NCBI GenBank assembly: GCA_037157565.1
Contig: JAZHRO010000039.1
Coordinates: 39,556,001-39,620,000 of the forward strand
Origin: Thalassia testudinum
Taxonomy: Eukaryota > Streptophyta > Magnoliopsida > Alismatales > Hydrocharitaceae
Length of the DNA: 64,000 nucleotides
Direction: 5' to 3'
The notes beneath the pieces were generated by a model. That model saw only the letters and a program-made list of their open reading frames with translations, made no database searches and was not told where the DNA came from. Position 1 is the first letter of the stretch, and each line of letters begins with the position of its first letter. Shown here piece by piece: positions 44,401 to 49,699 of this stretch. Both the position numbers and the translations under genes were made by a program.

Positions 44401-46418
44401 CACCCAAGGCCCCCTCTTTCAATGGTTTGCACACCTCCTCTCAAGCCATCAACCTCACCTCCTTCCCAGCTGAGCCATAATTGGTCCAAAAAAAAATTCC
44501 GCAACAAGGCCAATATCTTCTTCTTGATTTGCTATGGCATCTTTAGGAGGGGCGAAAAAGAGACGGCATAGAGGGAAACACCGCCTTGAGGATGACCAAT
44601 CTCCTACCTCTTAAGAGAACCTAGACGCCCATCTTGCCAACCTCCCCTCAATCCTTTGAACCAAGGATGTCCAATCATGTATCAAGATCCTCCTATCTGT
44701 CAGGGGAAAGCCCAAGTAAGAAATAGGCAGAGTCCCCTACTATGTGCCAAGAGCCATACTGCATCTGCTTGCCTCCTCCTCCTCCAACAAATGGAAAGGA
44801 ACAAAAATTTGACACTATAATTAATATTTTAGACATATGTCCTCTTTCATTATAAGATTACATGTTTGTGCCAAAGCCAAATGGCCATAGTATTGAATAG
44901 GATCAAAATTCCCAAAAACACCTAAGGTGTCAAAGCAGATCCTCATCACCTCCCAAAATCTTTATCACGAATAAGATGTTAAAAATGTAGCCTTGGAATT
45001 GCCAACCATCATTGATAAAAGTACAAAGAATTAAGTGCATGAGTACAAATATCCCTCTTGCTACACTAATTCACTCTTGCATAGTTTTTCTCCAAAGAAA
45101 AATACAACCACTGAAGGAACGGGAGTTGAAGGAATTTATAATTGGCTAAAATGGAAGGTATGTAACAAGAGAGTGGAGTACCATGAAATGAGAAGCCAAA
45201 CATTGCATCTATAATGATATCAAAGTCCTCTGATAAGTCCATCGGAAGACCCTCAACTGCTAGGAAAGGGACGGATAGAGACTCCAGCTACATAAGATAA
45301 ATTCAGAACTATTAGATGTTTCAGAATATTAAATAAAATACCAACTGGTAGGGAGAAACATAATACCTGAGTCACAAGCCCATGATAAAGGCTCTTAGGT
45401 GTACGCTTTGGATAACAAACACTTAACTTGTATCCAAAGTGGTGTAAGTGACGAGCAGCAACAAGACCATCACCGCCATTGTTTCCTGGACCACAAATAG
45501 CAAGGGCCCGATTATGCTCACTTACTTTGTAAACCTGTTAAATATAAAGGAAGAAATCAGTTTCTCTCTTAATATTAAAGGTTACTTGGGGAAAAAATAT
45601 ATATGTGTGACTAAATGTTAACAGCATGCTTGCTTACTTTATAAAACTGTTGAAATAAAGAAAATTTTCAATTTCACTAATAATACATAGAGGATATTTT
45701 GAGCATATGTTATGCTTAAGCACTTTAATATAAACGTTTGGATAGCAATATTATGGAGTGAAATGAGTTGCTTGATCTATCCTCATGTAAAGAAGAAATA
45801 AGGACAGACTACACAAGAAGAAAGGCAAGACACTTATTCACCTCCTTTCATGGCACTAGATTTAGAACAATCTAATAACATGATGGTAGAACGCACTAAA
45901 TTTTCTTAGCTAGTTGGCATGCTTAAAGCCAATAGAGAAGCTTGAGCCCAATCTAGTCACAAGCAACTAAGTGTTGAATGGATGTCAATAAATCCAGGAA
46001 TTCTTATCACTTTCGCCATCTAAGCAGTCCAAAGCAGCTGCAAAGTATCACGATCTCTTAAGCTCTAAACAGATGAGAATTATCCTCTTCATAAGCACTA
46101 TCAAACATAGTAATGCGGAAGACGATTACAATGTATGACTTCACGATTCATCCATGCCAACAGAACAGCGACCGAAACGCGAACACGAGAGCTCACCTCC
46201 GCTATTGCCGTAGCGACGCTCAACCCCGCCAATTCCTACACGTCAAGAACCATAGAAACGCCACCGATCAGAGCAAAATCGAGAGCGAGAACGAGAACGA
46301 GCTCGGGGGTTTAAGAAACAACCATCAGCTGATCCACGCTGAAGCCGAGGGGCCCCATGAGGATCTCGTCGATCTCCACGGCCTCCTTCGGCGAGAGGTA
46401 CGACACGGCAGGCTTCAT
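2211..46418 (-). CDS. PDX3: Bifunctional NAD(P)HX epimerase / pyridoxine(pyridoxamine) 5'-phosphate oxidase gene, 3' end off window
   Basis: This is the only host gene recognised. Eleven minus-strand exons join in phase with GT-AG borders: 46418-46323, 46235-46197, 45534-45367, 45287-45182, 37588-37422, 37326-37084, 36944-36856, 35780-35730, 35574-35484, 2468-2364 and 2281-2211, totalling 1,226 nt. The first six exons encode a YjeF_N domain (motifs GPGNNGGDG and VDIPSGW). In this family it epimerises damaged NAD(P)H hydrate. The rest encode the FMN-dependent oxidase that turns pyridoxine or pyridoxamine 5'-phosphate into pyridoxal 5'-phosphate. The fused order is that of the plant plastid protein PDX3/PPOX1. 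The C-terminal part after the codon split at 2211 is missing and must lie left of position 1. No frameshift or stop occurs in any exon, so the gene looks intact despite introns of 33.0 kb and 7.6 kb. Identification rests on recalled family similarity, not on a search. Confidence 0.93.
2918..3059 (+). repeat. 5' LTR of copia A
   Basis: It aligns with 16990-17132, with about 20 differences by eye, and is followed directly by the primer-binding site. Both copies end ATCCTACT rather than the usual CA. Confidence 0.85.
3545..4380 (+). pseudogene. Copia A gag remnant
   Basis: An ATG at 3545 opens a gag-like frame ([20 protein letters not shown], then [20 protein letters not shown]). It is broken by in-frame stops near 3718 and 3784 and by shifts. 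The zinc-knuckle region at 4310-4370 reads [13 protein letters not shown] and has lost its leading cysteines. The UBN2-type gag of plant copia elements normally binds element RNA in virus-like particles. This copy cannot encode it whole. Confidence 0.75.
4545..5790 (+). pseudogene. Copia A protease and integrase remnant
   Basis: The protease active-site region near 4570 reads ANSGASRHL, with Asn in place of the catalytic Asp. The GAG-pre-integrase and integrase zinc-finger segments follow (ACQLGKHH near 5050, [12 protein letters not shown] near 5180, [15 protein letters not shown] near 5530). The frame ends in [20 protein letters not shown] (5725-5783), where LINE-1 interrupts the polyprotein. 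Several stops and frameshifts are present. Confidence 0.75.
5813..5838 (-). other. 3'-terminal hairpin of LINE-1
   Basis: The minus-strand RNA forms AGUUAUU / GAUAACU with flanking pairs (an A-U pair replaces a G-C pair of LINE-3), next to the A-rich tail. Confidence 0.65.
5850..6660 (-). pseudogene. LINE-1 terminal zinc-binding (zf-RVT) region
   Basis: An open segment (6301-5942) reads [20 protein letters not shown], then [20 protein letters not shown] and [18 protein letters not shown]. This is the zf-RVT domain at the C-terminus of plant LINE ORF2. The same block occurs at 17655-18072, 29816-30298 and 39548-40003. Confidence 0.8.
6656..7076 (-). repeat. 211-bp tandem duplication spanning the LINE-1/copia B junction
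   Basis: About 140 bp of LINE-1 plus the target site ACTAT plus the first ~70 bp of copia B's LTR occur twice in tandem. The copies lie at about 6656-6865 and 6866-7076 and are offset by 210-211 bp. The first copy of the LTR start is at 6795 and breaks off near 6863. The true LTR starts at 7006. Confidence 0.85.
7006..7144 (+). repeat. 5' LTR of copia B
   Basis: 139 bp with TG...CA ends, a CTCTATATAAAGG promoter box near 7088 and the primer-binding site directly after. By eye it differs from the 3' copy at fewer than about ten positions. Confidence 0.92.
7840..8740 (+). pseudogene. Copia B gag remnant
   Basis: Gag-like translation in several frames: [15 protein letters not shown] (about 7945), [20 protein letters not shown] (8167-8226) and [15 protein letters not shown] (8260-8310). 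The open frame 8308-8736 has [16 protein letters not shown], an R/G-rich stretch and a CCHC knuckle [15 protein letters not shown] in which the last Cys of the usual motif is changed. Stops and shifts separate the pieces. Confidence 0.75.
8855..9600 (+). pseudogene. Copia B protease and integrase N-terminal remnant
   Basis: The protease active-site segment (8890-8920) reads [12 protein letters not shown], with Asn for the catalytic Asp. GAG-pre-integrase sequence follows ([38 protein letters not shown] at 9350-9405). The integrase core start reads [18 protein letters not shown] (9482-9535). A TAA interrupts at 9448. Confidence 0.75.
9640..10420 (+). pseudogene. Copia B integrase C-terminal half and linker
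   Basis: The frame 9651-10004 reads [20 protein letters not shown], then [15 protein letters not shown]. This corresponds to the integrase region around the third catalytic residue; the expected Glu position reads N-R-V-A, so it is probably lost. The linker before RT (10020-10420) is rich in small residues and frameshifted. Confidence 0.65.
10437..11450 (+). pseudogene. Copia B reverse transcriptase
   Basis: The frame opens near 10520 ([20 protein letters not shown]), meets a TAG at 10638, and continues in the same frame from 10641 with [40 protein letters not shown] and [14 protein letters not shown]. After a shift near 11060 the active-site strand reads [13 protein letters not shown] (11070-11110), so the YVDD motif is intact, followed by [14 protein letters not shown]. 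This is the best preserved copia RT in the window. Confidence 0.85.
11451..12660 (+). pseudogene. Copia B RNase H, split by the hAT element
   Basis: RNase H sequence runs to CDYSDA at 11580, is interrupted by the 646-bp insertion, and resumes after the duplicated octamer at 12235 with an [18 protein letters not shown] frame. It then reads [20 protein letters not shown] (12345-12400) and IYVIQVLVHE-like sequence up to the polypurine tract. Single-base shifts are present in the second part. Confidence 0.7.
11581..12226. mobile_element. 646-bp hAT-type non-autonomous DNA transposon in copia B
   Basis: Terminal inverted repeats CAGTGTTGTAAAAATCG (11581-11597) and CGACTTTACAACACTG (12211-12226) match at 12 terminal bases. 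They are flanked by a perfect 8-bp duplication CTCGGATG (11573-11580 and 12227-12234). An 8-bp duplication with CA(G)TG ends is the hAT signature. Subterminal regions repeat CCGACTACT/CCGAGTAG-like words. No transposase is encoded. It sits in the RNase H reading frame and is therefore younger than copia B. Confidence 0.93.
12701..12839 (+). repeat. 3' LTR of copia B
   Basis: 139 bp, preceded by the polypurine tract and followed by the duplication ACTAT. Confidence 0.92.
12845..14180 (-). pseudogene. LINE-1 reverse transcriptase fragment
   Basis: The minus-strand frames read [20 protein letters not shown] and [16 protein letters not shown] (about 14015-13905), the conserved start of the L1 RT domain. 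Further on are [11 protein letters not shown] and [18 protein letters not shown] (13260-13140). Frameshifts and stops occur throughout. Copia B entered at 12839, cutting this from the 3' part at 5850-7005. Confidence 0.75.
14634..15019 (-). pseudogene. LINE-1 ORF1 fragment with two zinc knuckles
   Basis: The translation contains [13 protein letters not shown] then [14 protein letters not shown], two CCHC knuckles (C-x2-C-x4-H-x4-C), following an arginine-rich segment ([11 protein letters not shown]). This is the nucleic-acid-binding C-terminal part of plant L1 ORF1 proteins. The frame breaks on both sides. Confidence 0.75.
15235..16935 (+). pseudogene. Copia A reverse transcriptase and RNase H remnant
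   Basis: The downstream half of the interrupted polyprotein. RT motifs run from [11 protein letters not shown] (15599) through [20 protein letters not shown] (15790-15850), [18 protein letters not shown] sequence and the active-site strand [13 protein letters not shown] at 16040, where the usual YVDD is YVDN. RNase H follows with [20 protein letters not shown] and [15 protein letters not shown] (16520-16677). Stops at 15848 and 16678 and frameshifts make it a pseudogene. Confidence 0.8.
16990..17132 (+). repeat. 3' LTR of copia A
   Basis: It is preceded by the purine tract TTTGAGGGAGG and followed by the target duplication CATTT. Confidence 0.85.
17492..17517 (-). other. 3'-terminal hairpin of LINE-2
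   Basis: In the minus-strand RNA a stem GUGGUUAUC / GAUAACCGC encloses a 5-nt loop, directly before the poly(A). It is homologous to hairpins at the 3' ends of the other four LINE copies. Confidence 0.75.
17655..21081 (-). pseudogene. LINE-2 ORF2: endonuclease, RT and zf-RVT remnants
   Basis: ORF2 begins ATGAATGGGGTG at 21081. It reads [20 protein letters not shown] and [14 protein letters not shown], the APE-type endonuclease start with its catalytic Asn and Glu. Downstream are [20 protein letters not shown] and [13 protein letters not shown] (20200-20000). The RT follows: [20 protein letters not shown] and [16 protein letters not shown] (19600-19350), the strand [15 protein letters not shown] (YTDD in place of YADD) near 19080, and [15 protein letters not shown]. 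It ends with [16 protein letters not shown] and the zf-RVT block. Stops and shifts break it into at least six pieces. Confidence 0.82.
21340..22981 (-). pseudogene. LINE-2 ORF1 remnant
   Basis: The first ATG at 22981 begins a G/E/R-rich frame (to 22526). Further segments at 22539-22183 and 22252-21824 include [20 protein letters not shown], a block like the DUF4283-type domain of plant LINE ORF1, and [19 protein letters not shown]. The pieces lie in different frames, so the gene is broken. I see no zinc knuckles, unlike LINE-1. Codon use is strongly GC-rich compared with the surrounding intron. Confidence 0.65.
22997..23126. repeat. Perfect 25-bp inverted repeat across the LINE-2 5' junction
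   Basis: 22997-23021 is the exact reverse complement of 23102-23126. The left arm lies just inside the LINE-2 side of the right-hand target duplication (23026-23039); the right arm is in the flanking intron. Confidence 0.9.
23139..23164. repeat. 26-bp poly(G) run
   Basis: An uninterrupted G tract follows TTCTTTTGC. A second T16/G10-rich tract lies at 23402-23440. Length in the assembly may be unreliable. Confidence 0.85.
24040..24330 (+). pseudogene. Small plus-strand LINE zf-RVT fragment
   Basis: The plus-strand translation around 24146 reads [18 protein letters not shown], matching the zf-RVT zinc-ligand segment (compare [11 protein letters not shown] in LINE-1). It is short, isolated, decayed, and opposite in orientation to the other LINEs. 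Confidence 0.5.
24598..25033. repeat. Short-period repeat element bounded by imperfect inverted repeats
   Basis: The interior (24665-24990) repeats an approximately 20-bp word, CACACTAGTTGAAAATCAAA, about nine times with variation. A shorter TTTTCACTTG-like word in opposite sense fills 24860-24960. The ends are imperfect inverted repeats (ACGTGTTACAACGTATTTTG at 24601 against GCAAAATGCATTGCAACGTG at 25012). This resembles the repeat-packed termini of DNA transposons, but no target duplication was confirmed. Confidence 0.5.
26250..28325 (-). mobile_element. Copia element C, minus strand, 5' truncated
   Basis: RNase H and RT fragments, in reverse order along the plus strand, end in a polypurine tract (26428-26438) and the start of a 3' LTR (TGTTGAGGTATAGG on the minus strand, right edge 26427). 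The left end of the LTR and the 5' half (gag, protease, integrase) are not found. Sequence homology fades near 28325. Confidence 0.75.
26435..27930 (-). pseudogene. Copia C RT and RNase H remnants
   Basis: RT start: [39 protein letters not shown] and [13 protein letters not shown] (27890-27700). Downstream come [40 protein letters not shown] and NLVSWRSKK (27100-26797), then the C-terminal part with [20 protein letters not shown] and [10 protein letters not shown] (26680-26560). Stops and frameshifts lie between the pieces. The retained order is typical Ty1-copia. Confidence 0.8.
28830..29490 (+). other. Low-complexity CA/CC-rich stretch, no gene assigned
   Basis: Two overlapping plus-strand frames (28847-29263, 29164-29487) translate to P/H/T/S-rich sequence such as [20 protein letters not shown]. 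The composition reflects CAC/CCA-rich DNA rather than a domain. It may be the leader of a decayed retroelement. Confidence 0.3.
29751..29777 (-). other. 3'-terminal hairpin of LINE-3
   Basis: A perfect inverted repeat: GGGTGGTTATC, 5-nt loop, GATAACCACCC, 10 bp from the poly(T) run. It is the cleanest copy of the shared LINE hairpin. Confidence 0.8.
29816..32300 (-). pseudogene. LINE-3 ORF2 remnant: RT and zf-RVT
   Basis: The RT reads [20 protein letters not shown] (31632-31570), [20 protein letters not shown] (31480-31420), [12 protein letters not shown] (31327-31290; YVDD in place of YADD), and [15 protein letters not shown]. It then reads [20 protein letters not shown] and [20 protein letters not shown] (31054-30930). 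The end of ORF2 has [20 protein letters not shown] and [20 protein letters not shown] (30298-30071). It is close in sequence to LINE-2 but carries frameshifts. Confidence 0.82.
32933..33087 (+). repeat. 5' LTR of a plus-strand retroelement with primer-binding site
   Basis: It opens TGTTGATATACTC, has a TATTTAAAGG box near 33031 and is followed at 33088 by TGGTATCAAAGCC, a Met-tRNA primer-binding site variant. No matching 3' LTR was found to the right, so this is the stub of a truncated element. The terminal CA is degenerate. Confidence 0.6.
33350..33800 (-). pseudogene. Possible LINE ORF1 N-terminal fragment
   Basis: The minus-strand frame 33791-33423 starts [20 protein letters not shown] and is R/G-rich, similar in style to starts of plant LINE ORF1 proteins (a W-T-x-V segment followed by basic residues). 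A C21 run at 33669 lies in it. No zinc knuckle follows. This call is weak. Confidence 0.3.
33818..35240 (+). mobile_element. Non-autonomous LTR element D (remnant)
   Basis: The 3' LTR starts TGTTGAGAGATTAG at 35054 after a purine tract CTTGAGGGAAAG. It contains CCTATAAAAGACCCATGTATC and runs to about 35240. A roughly 95-bp segment at 33818-33912 matches 35090-35190 (CCTATAAAAGGCCTATGTATC) and is a 5'-LTR remnant. The 1.1-kb interior has no coding sequence and contains the purine-rich tract 34425-34560. Confidence 0.55.
34425..34560. repeat. A/G-only low-complexity tract
   Basis: About 130 bp almost purely of A and G on the plus strand, interrupted only by a few C or T bases. The minus-strand translation is an artefactual F/S-rich run. 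Confidence 0.85.
35484..36944 (-). CDS. PDX3: PDX3 exons 7 to 9: N-terminal half of the PNP oxidase domain
   Basis: Exon 7 (36944-36856, 89 nt) encodes [19 protein letters not shown] and [11 protein letters not shown]. Exon 8 (35780-35730, 51 nt) encodes [16 protein letters not shown], the FMN-contacting strand pair of PNP oxidases. Exon 9 (35574-35484, 91 nt) encodes [19 protein letters not shown] followed by [10 protein letters not shown]. All splits match: Pro is completed across exons 7/8 and Trp across exons 8/9. The intron between exons 7 and 8 is 1,075 bp and has no recognisable element. The donor after exon 9 (GTAAAA) opens the 33-kb intron. Confidence 0.94.
37084..37588 (-). CDS. PDX3: PDX3 exons 5 and 6: end of the YjeF_N domain and linker
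   Basis: Exon 5 (37588-37422, 167 nt) opens with the two bases that finish the Gly codon, then [23 protein letters not shown] and NGIKPQML. The D-x-P-S-G motif is a family hallmark. Exon 6 (37326-37084, 243 nt, 81 codons) reads [26 protein letters not shown] and [19 protein letters not shown] sequence (here PPYPGTSMC), then an acidic linker ending in VADPIEQ. The introns are 95 bp (37327-37421) and 139 bp (36945-37083). Confidence 0.94.
38053..38302 (-). repeat. 3' LTR of element E
   Basis: 250 bp. It shares with the 40620 copy the block around ATATCAAAGCAT, GGAAAC(T/C)CCTCTCACA and GGCTTCCACACACC. Confidence 0.72.
39455..40105 (-). mobile_element. LINE-5: 3' fragment inside element E
   Basis: The minus-strand frame 40003-39548 reads [55 protein letters not shown] and [20 protein letters not shown], a clean zf-RVT domain with its Cys/His ligands. 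The T run at 39460-39469, a (GA)n tract and the hairpin at 39485-39513 mark the 3' end. It is more diverged from the other LINEs, so it belongs to a different subfamily. It is strongly 5' truncated. Confidence 0.75.
39485..39513 (-). other. 3'-terminal hairpin of LINE-5
   Basis: Although its primary sequence differs most from the others, the minus-strand RNA GGAUGGUUAC / GUAGUUGUCC still pairs over ten positions with G-U wobbles. Confidence 0.55.
40620..40869 (-). repeat. 5' LTR of element E
   Basis: 250 bp, adjoining the primer-binding site. A TTATATAGGC box lies at about 40795 in plus orientation. Confidence 0.72.
41945..42097 (-). repeat. 5' LTR (153 bp) with primer-binding site
   Basis: The plus strand reads GCTCTGATACCA (41933-41944), then TGTTAAGGGAGG through to CTCTTCAACA. 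This is the 5' LTR of a leftward element whose interior (40870-41930) has no recognisable coding sequence and whose other LTR was not found. Confidence 0.65.
43325..44800 (-). mobile_element. LINE-4: 5'-truncated L1-type element
   Basis: A 22-bp target duplication with one mismatch flanks it (43303-43324 and 44801-44822, ATTTGACACTATAATT core). The poly(T) with the hairpin lies at its left end. Minus-strand frames give the terminal ORF2 region, including [35 protein letters not shown] sequence and [23 protein letters not shown] sequence (44434-43848). It is related to LINE-1 over this region. Orientation is the same as PDX3. Confidence 0.85.
43343..43368 (-). other. 3'-terminal hairpin of LINE-4
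   Basis: Minus-strand RNA GGUGGUUAUC / GAUAACUAUCC pairs over about ten positions with two G-U pairs where LINE-3 has G-C pairs. Confidence 0.7.
45182..45534 (-). CDS. PDX3: PDX3 exons 3 and 4: YjeF_N nucleotide-binding core
   Basis: Exon 3 (45534-45367, 168 nt, 56 codons) begins after an ACAG acceptor and contains [19 protein letters not shown], the glycine-rich signature of NAD(P)HX epimerases, followed by [14 protein letters not shown]. Exon 4 (45287-45182, 106 nt) follows after only 79 bp of intron. It encodes [10 protein letters not shown] and [13 protein letters not shown], the conserved Asp-containing strand of the fold, and ends one base into a Gly codon. The split codon is completed 7.6 kb away at 37588. 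Confidence 0.93.
46197..46418 (-). CDS. PDX3: PDX3 exons 1 and 2: start of the YjeF_N domain
   Basis: Exon 1 (46418-46323, 96 nt) reads from an ATG to a GTTGTT donor and encodes 32 residues, including [12 protein letters not shown], a block characteristic of plant YjeF_N proteins. Exon 2 (46235-46197, 39 nt) follows an 87-bp intron with a GTAG acceptor. It encodes 13 residues ([13 protein letters not shown]) that continue the same domain in phase 0. The ATG at 46418 is the first in its frame after an upstream TGA near 46512. The translation before it (S/R/P-rich, no ATG) resembles a transit peptide. A plastid-targeted product would therefore need an upstream exon, a non-AUG start or a sequence change. 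The window does not settle this. Confidence 0.9.
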
Positions 46419-46790
46419 CGCCGCTCGGGAGAGCGCTCGGGCGCGAGGAGTGGAGAAGTGAGAACGCGTGGGTAGGCGAGAGGAGGCTCCGAGAGGAGTG
46501 GACGTCTGAGAGACACGTCACGGGTTAGTGAGAGGTATATATGGAGGGGGAAGGGGGTGAGAACTGTGGAATGGCGAGAGGTGTTACCGGGCGGTGAGCG
46601 GAAGCGGAGCGTGGGAAGAGGCGGATGGGATAACCGGAGCTGGAGGAGAAGGGAAGGCGTGTCGGAGGCGTGGCGGTGGCGGTGAGGGGAAGGGAGGGGA
46701 GATGGGCGGAGATAAGAGTGCGCGAGAGCGAGCGGGTTTTGACCCACGGTGATGGCCGCAGCATTCTTTTCGGTTGTTTCCCTCCCGCAC
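46419..46790 (-). promoter_or_regulatory. GC-rich 5' flank of PDX3 (promoter / 5' UTR / possible transit-peptide region)
   Basis: This 370-bp stretch directly upstream of exon 1 is markedly GC-rich compared with the AT-rich DNA on either side. It is open in several frames over 68 to 119 codons, with P/S/R-rich translations such as FPSPPPPRLRHAFPSPP. Such composition suits a 5' UTR or a plastid transit peptide. No frame joins the exon-1 frame directly: a TGA near 46512 blocks the only collinear one. No TATA box is obvious. The assignment is inferred from position and composition. Confidence 0.4.
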
Positions 46791-46879
46791 CTCCCACGGC
46801 CGTATTCATGCCAATGGGCTCCGCATACACCTCTTGCTCGAAAAAAATTTGCATTCCATTATTATAATTAAAGGAAAAT

Positions 46880-49500
46880 ATCATTCACCTCTCCAACAAC
46901 GTGATCTTACTAAAAATTAAATCATATCTCTTTGTTTCTCTCTTCCTTCTTTTTCCCTTTTATAACTTCCACGTACATCCCACCTAAAATCTTCCCTACT
47001 AACATTCTCTCCTCTAAACAATTGTCACTCTCTTTATTTCCTTCTCTCTACTCTTACTTCCATCTCGATACGAAAATCACCTCCCTCCCTCTCCCTCTTT
47101 ATTCCTATCCACTACCGAATCCCCTCCCCCTCTCTCTTCATTCCCACTCAATCAAGGTCCTCTCTCCATAACTATTCCCACGACTAGATGGAGTGGTCAT
47201 ACACCCACCCCAAGGAAGAAAGTTCTTTGAAGAGATCTTAAGAAATGTTACCACTCCAATGTCACCTTCTACAAGGCTTCTTACAAGAGAGTCTCGCTCA
47301 CTCTATCTCTCTCTCTCAAACAACCTCTCCCTCCTCTGGCTATGGGAAGAGGAGAGAGGTGATTCTCCAGTGGTACATGCAGAGATTTCTCAAGTTTTTA
47401 TTAATCTTCTCTCTTTTCCATCTTTGTGGATCCTAAAGGAGTGAAGAGGAAGAGGTAGAGGAGGAAGTGGTGATAATGGAGGTAGGGCAATTGTTCAAAC
47501 CTATACAATGAAAAGGACAAAAGTAGCTCAAGGTGTAAGAAGGGGGAAGCACCACCTCATTTGATAATGGTGGTGGGGTGGTCAATCTAGTAGATCACCC
47601 AACTTACCCCAAGTCCTATTTGCTAAGGTTTGTGTCTGGAGACAAAGTGGCAAACATTAGACAAAAATGTCTAGAGTTATATTGTGTTTGATGGGAACGT
47701 GAAGTAAGGTTTCCAAACTTTATCACATGCTAATTAGTAGGACACGATATTTTGTATTTACAATATTGAAGCTAATAATTCAATTTACAACATAACATGA
47801 TGTGACAATGCAAAATTTACTTACCATGTTTTTATTTTTTATTTTATTCACATCATCATATCCAGATAATATATGCAAATGAATGTATTTTTCATTATGG
47901 AAAAAAGAAATTATGAAATTCTTATTATATCAAAGTGGAAAAGTTGAAGTTAGCGATACCCTATCACTTCTTTATCAATTTCAATTTGTAGATTCTTTTT
48001 TCTGTCATAAGTCGAGAGAAATTACTTCTATATGATAGGAACAAATCATATTTACTCAACATTATGACTACAAAGTTATTTTCAGAATGTCGTTTTTAGC
48101 CAAAGTTGTAAGATCTTTAAGGATTTTCCCTTGGTGGATTAGTATTTGCTACTCTACAATGTAAAAATTTTAGCCTTTAGTCTCTATATTCTTGTTCACA
48201 TCCACGGCTTGTATACAACATAGATATTATATAGCAAGAATACTACTATGTGTATAAGCAAATTGGACAAGAGAGGAGATCGAAGGATTCAAGAAGAAAC
48301 ATCAAGAGGAGTAGGTTGAGAGTTTTCAATTTGAAGTAAATATATATTTATCCATTTTTAATTTTAGTCCATAAGAGGAAGCTAATGATATGGATTTAGA
48401 GGCATTAATGAAGGAGTTCATTCACGTGATCACGTAGGAACTCAACTCATCAACTAAGAAGATTGGGAGAGGCCTAATTATAAGGAGCTTGCCTCTTGAA
48501 ATAGAGGAAGGGCAATAGTTAGCATGCATGTGAATATAATTGATGGAAAATAATCAATTTATTTGGGGAGGGGAATTAGAGAAAGGAATTAAAACGTAAG
48601 GAATAATAACTAATTTCAAGTTAGGATGTTTTTCTCATTGTACATGTAAGAGTTAAGGTTAAATAAAGGGATAGGTTTAATTAGATATTTATTTAAGCTA
48701 TCAAAAGTAACAATGCTATAATGTAGTATGTTTTATAACACATTGCAGATTAAATAATTATAATTAATTTAAATCATATTAGGAAGTATATTGAATGAAT
48801 AAAAGTTGTTAATCTTTAGATTCAATATTATTTGTTTTGTGCTATCAATTTATTATTGTACTTTTGCATGAAATTCATGTTTTAGTTTAAAGGTACATTT
48901 AATGGTCACTTTCCCACTTCAAAGTGTAGGTTCATATATGACCCTATTACATCTATATGCCTTGCAATGGCTCAGTGCAATCTGCTGCTTGCTTTAATTT
49001 TAGAATATGGGGATTTGGTTTGATTTTAGAATCTAGATTTTATAAAATAGAAATGCATTATTTGAGTAGTATTTTTTTAATGAAGATGTCGTGGGCCACC
49101 ACATTGTTGATAATTATTATATCTATTTCTTCTATCTATATTTTTGTGCAGAAGTTATCTATTTATTCTATCTTTTCAATATATTGTTCATGATGGTGGC
49201 ACGTTTCAGAGTTGTTGGTGGTAGTCGATGGATCGTAAATATCTTTTGAAATAGCAATGGTTTAAAAGAAGCAAGAACCACACGAAAGTGGTGGAAGTCA
49301 GCTAGGATAAGAACACAATGACAAGAGGTAGCTAGGGTAGGGTAGGGTGATGAAGCAAAGCTTCTTTGACCACATCTGCATCACAAGTCGATCAAGAGTG
49401 ATCGACAAGATGGATGAAGGCCGGGAGGTTACAAGTAGAAGCTCAAACGAGGTTGACGACAAAAGATGGTAGATCAAGGAGGAAAGGATCGAAAGGTGAC
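46880..49500. other. Intergenic spacer, no gene seen
   Basis: AT-rich DNA upstream of PDX3. A pyrimidine-rich stretch (CTCTCTTT/CCCTCTCC) occupies 46920-47170. Open frames of 60-80 codons at 46932-47444 translate to S/L/P-rich sequence without domains. Confidence 0.5.
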
Positions 49501-49515
49501 GGGAAATCGCCATTA

Positions 49516-49680
49516 GACTCTTGATACCATGTTAGATAAGAAGAGATGAGAAGAAGGATCATAATCGCACTAGATAATGTGCAACCATGGTATGTATTTA
49601 TGAAACATCCTGGCTTGTTTGTTACAACGAAGAGAAAAATATTTGGGATCTTAGGGTTCATTTGAACTCTCAAATTATAT
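49516..49680 (-). repeat. LTR stub with primer-binding site
   Basis: CTCTTGATACCA (49518-49529) abuts TGTTAGATAAG at 49530, the arrangement of a minus-strand 5' LTR. The right end is not resolved (about 49660-49680) and no partner LTR was found. Confidence 0.45.
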
Positions 49681-49699
49681 CAAATAATTGAAAACATTT

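Larger units (their letters stand above)
37589..45181 (-). other. Enlarged PDX3 intron 4 (7,593 bp)
   Basis: GTACTC donor at 45181 and GTAG acceptor at 37589 join a Gly codon split 1/2. Contents: element E (38053-40869) with LINE-5 inside, an LTR stub (41945-42097) and LINE-4 (43325-44800). I see nothing recognisable in 37589-38050, 42100-43300 or 44823-45181. Confidence 0.85.

Noticed and set aside
46243..46521. Open frame over PDX3 exon 1 in another frame
   Set aside because: The frame reads through the exon 1 donor and does not match the family; the exon frame with [12 protein letters not shown] is the right one.
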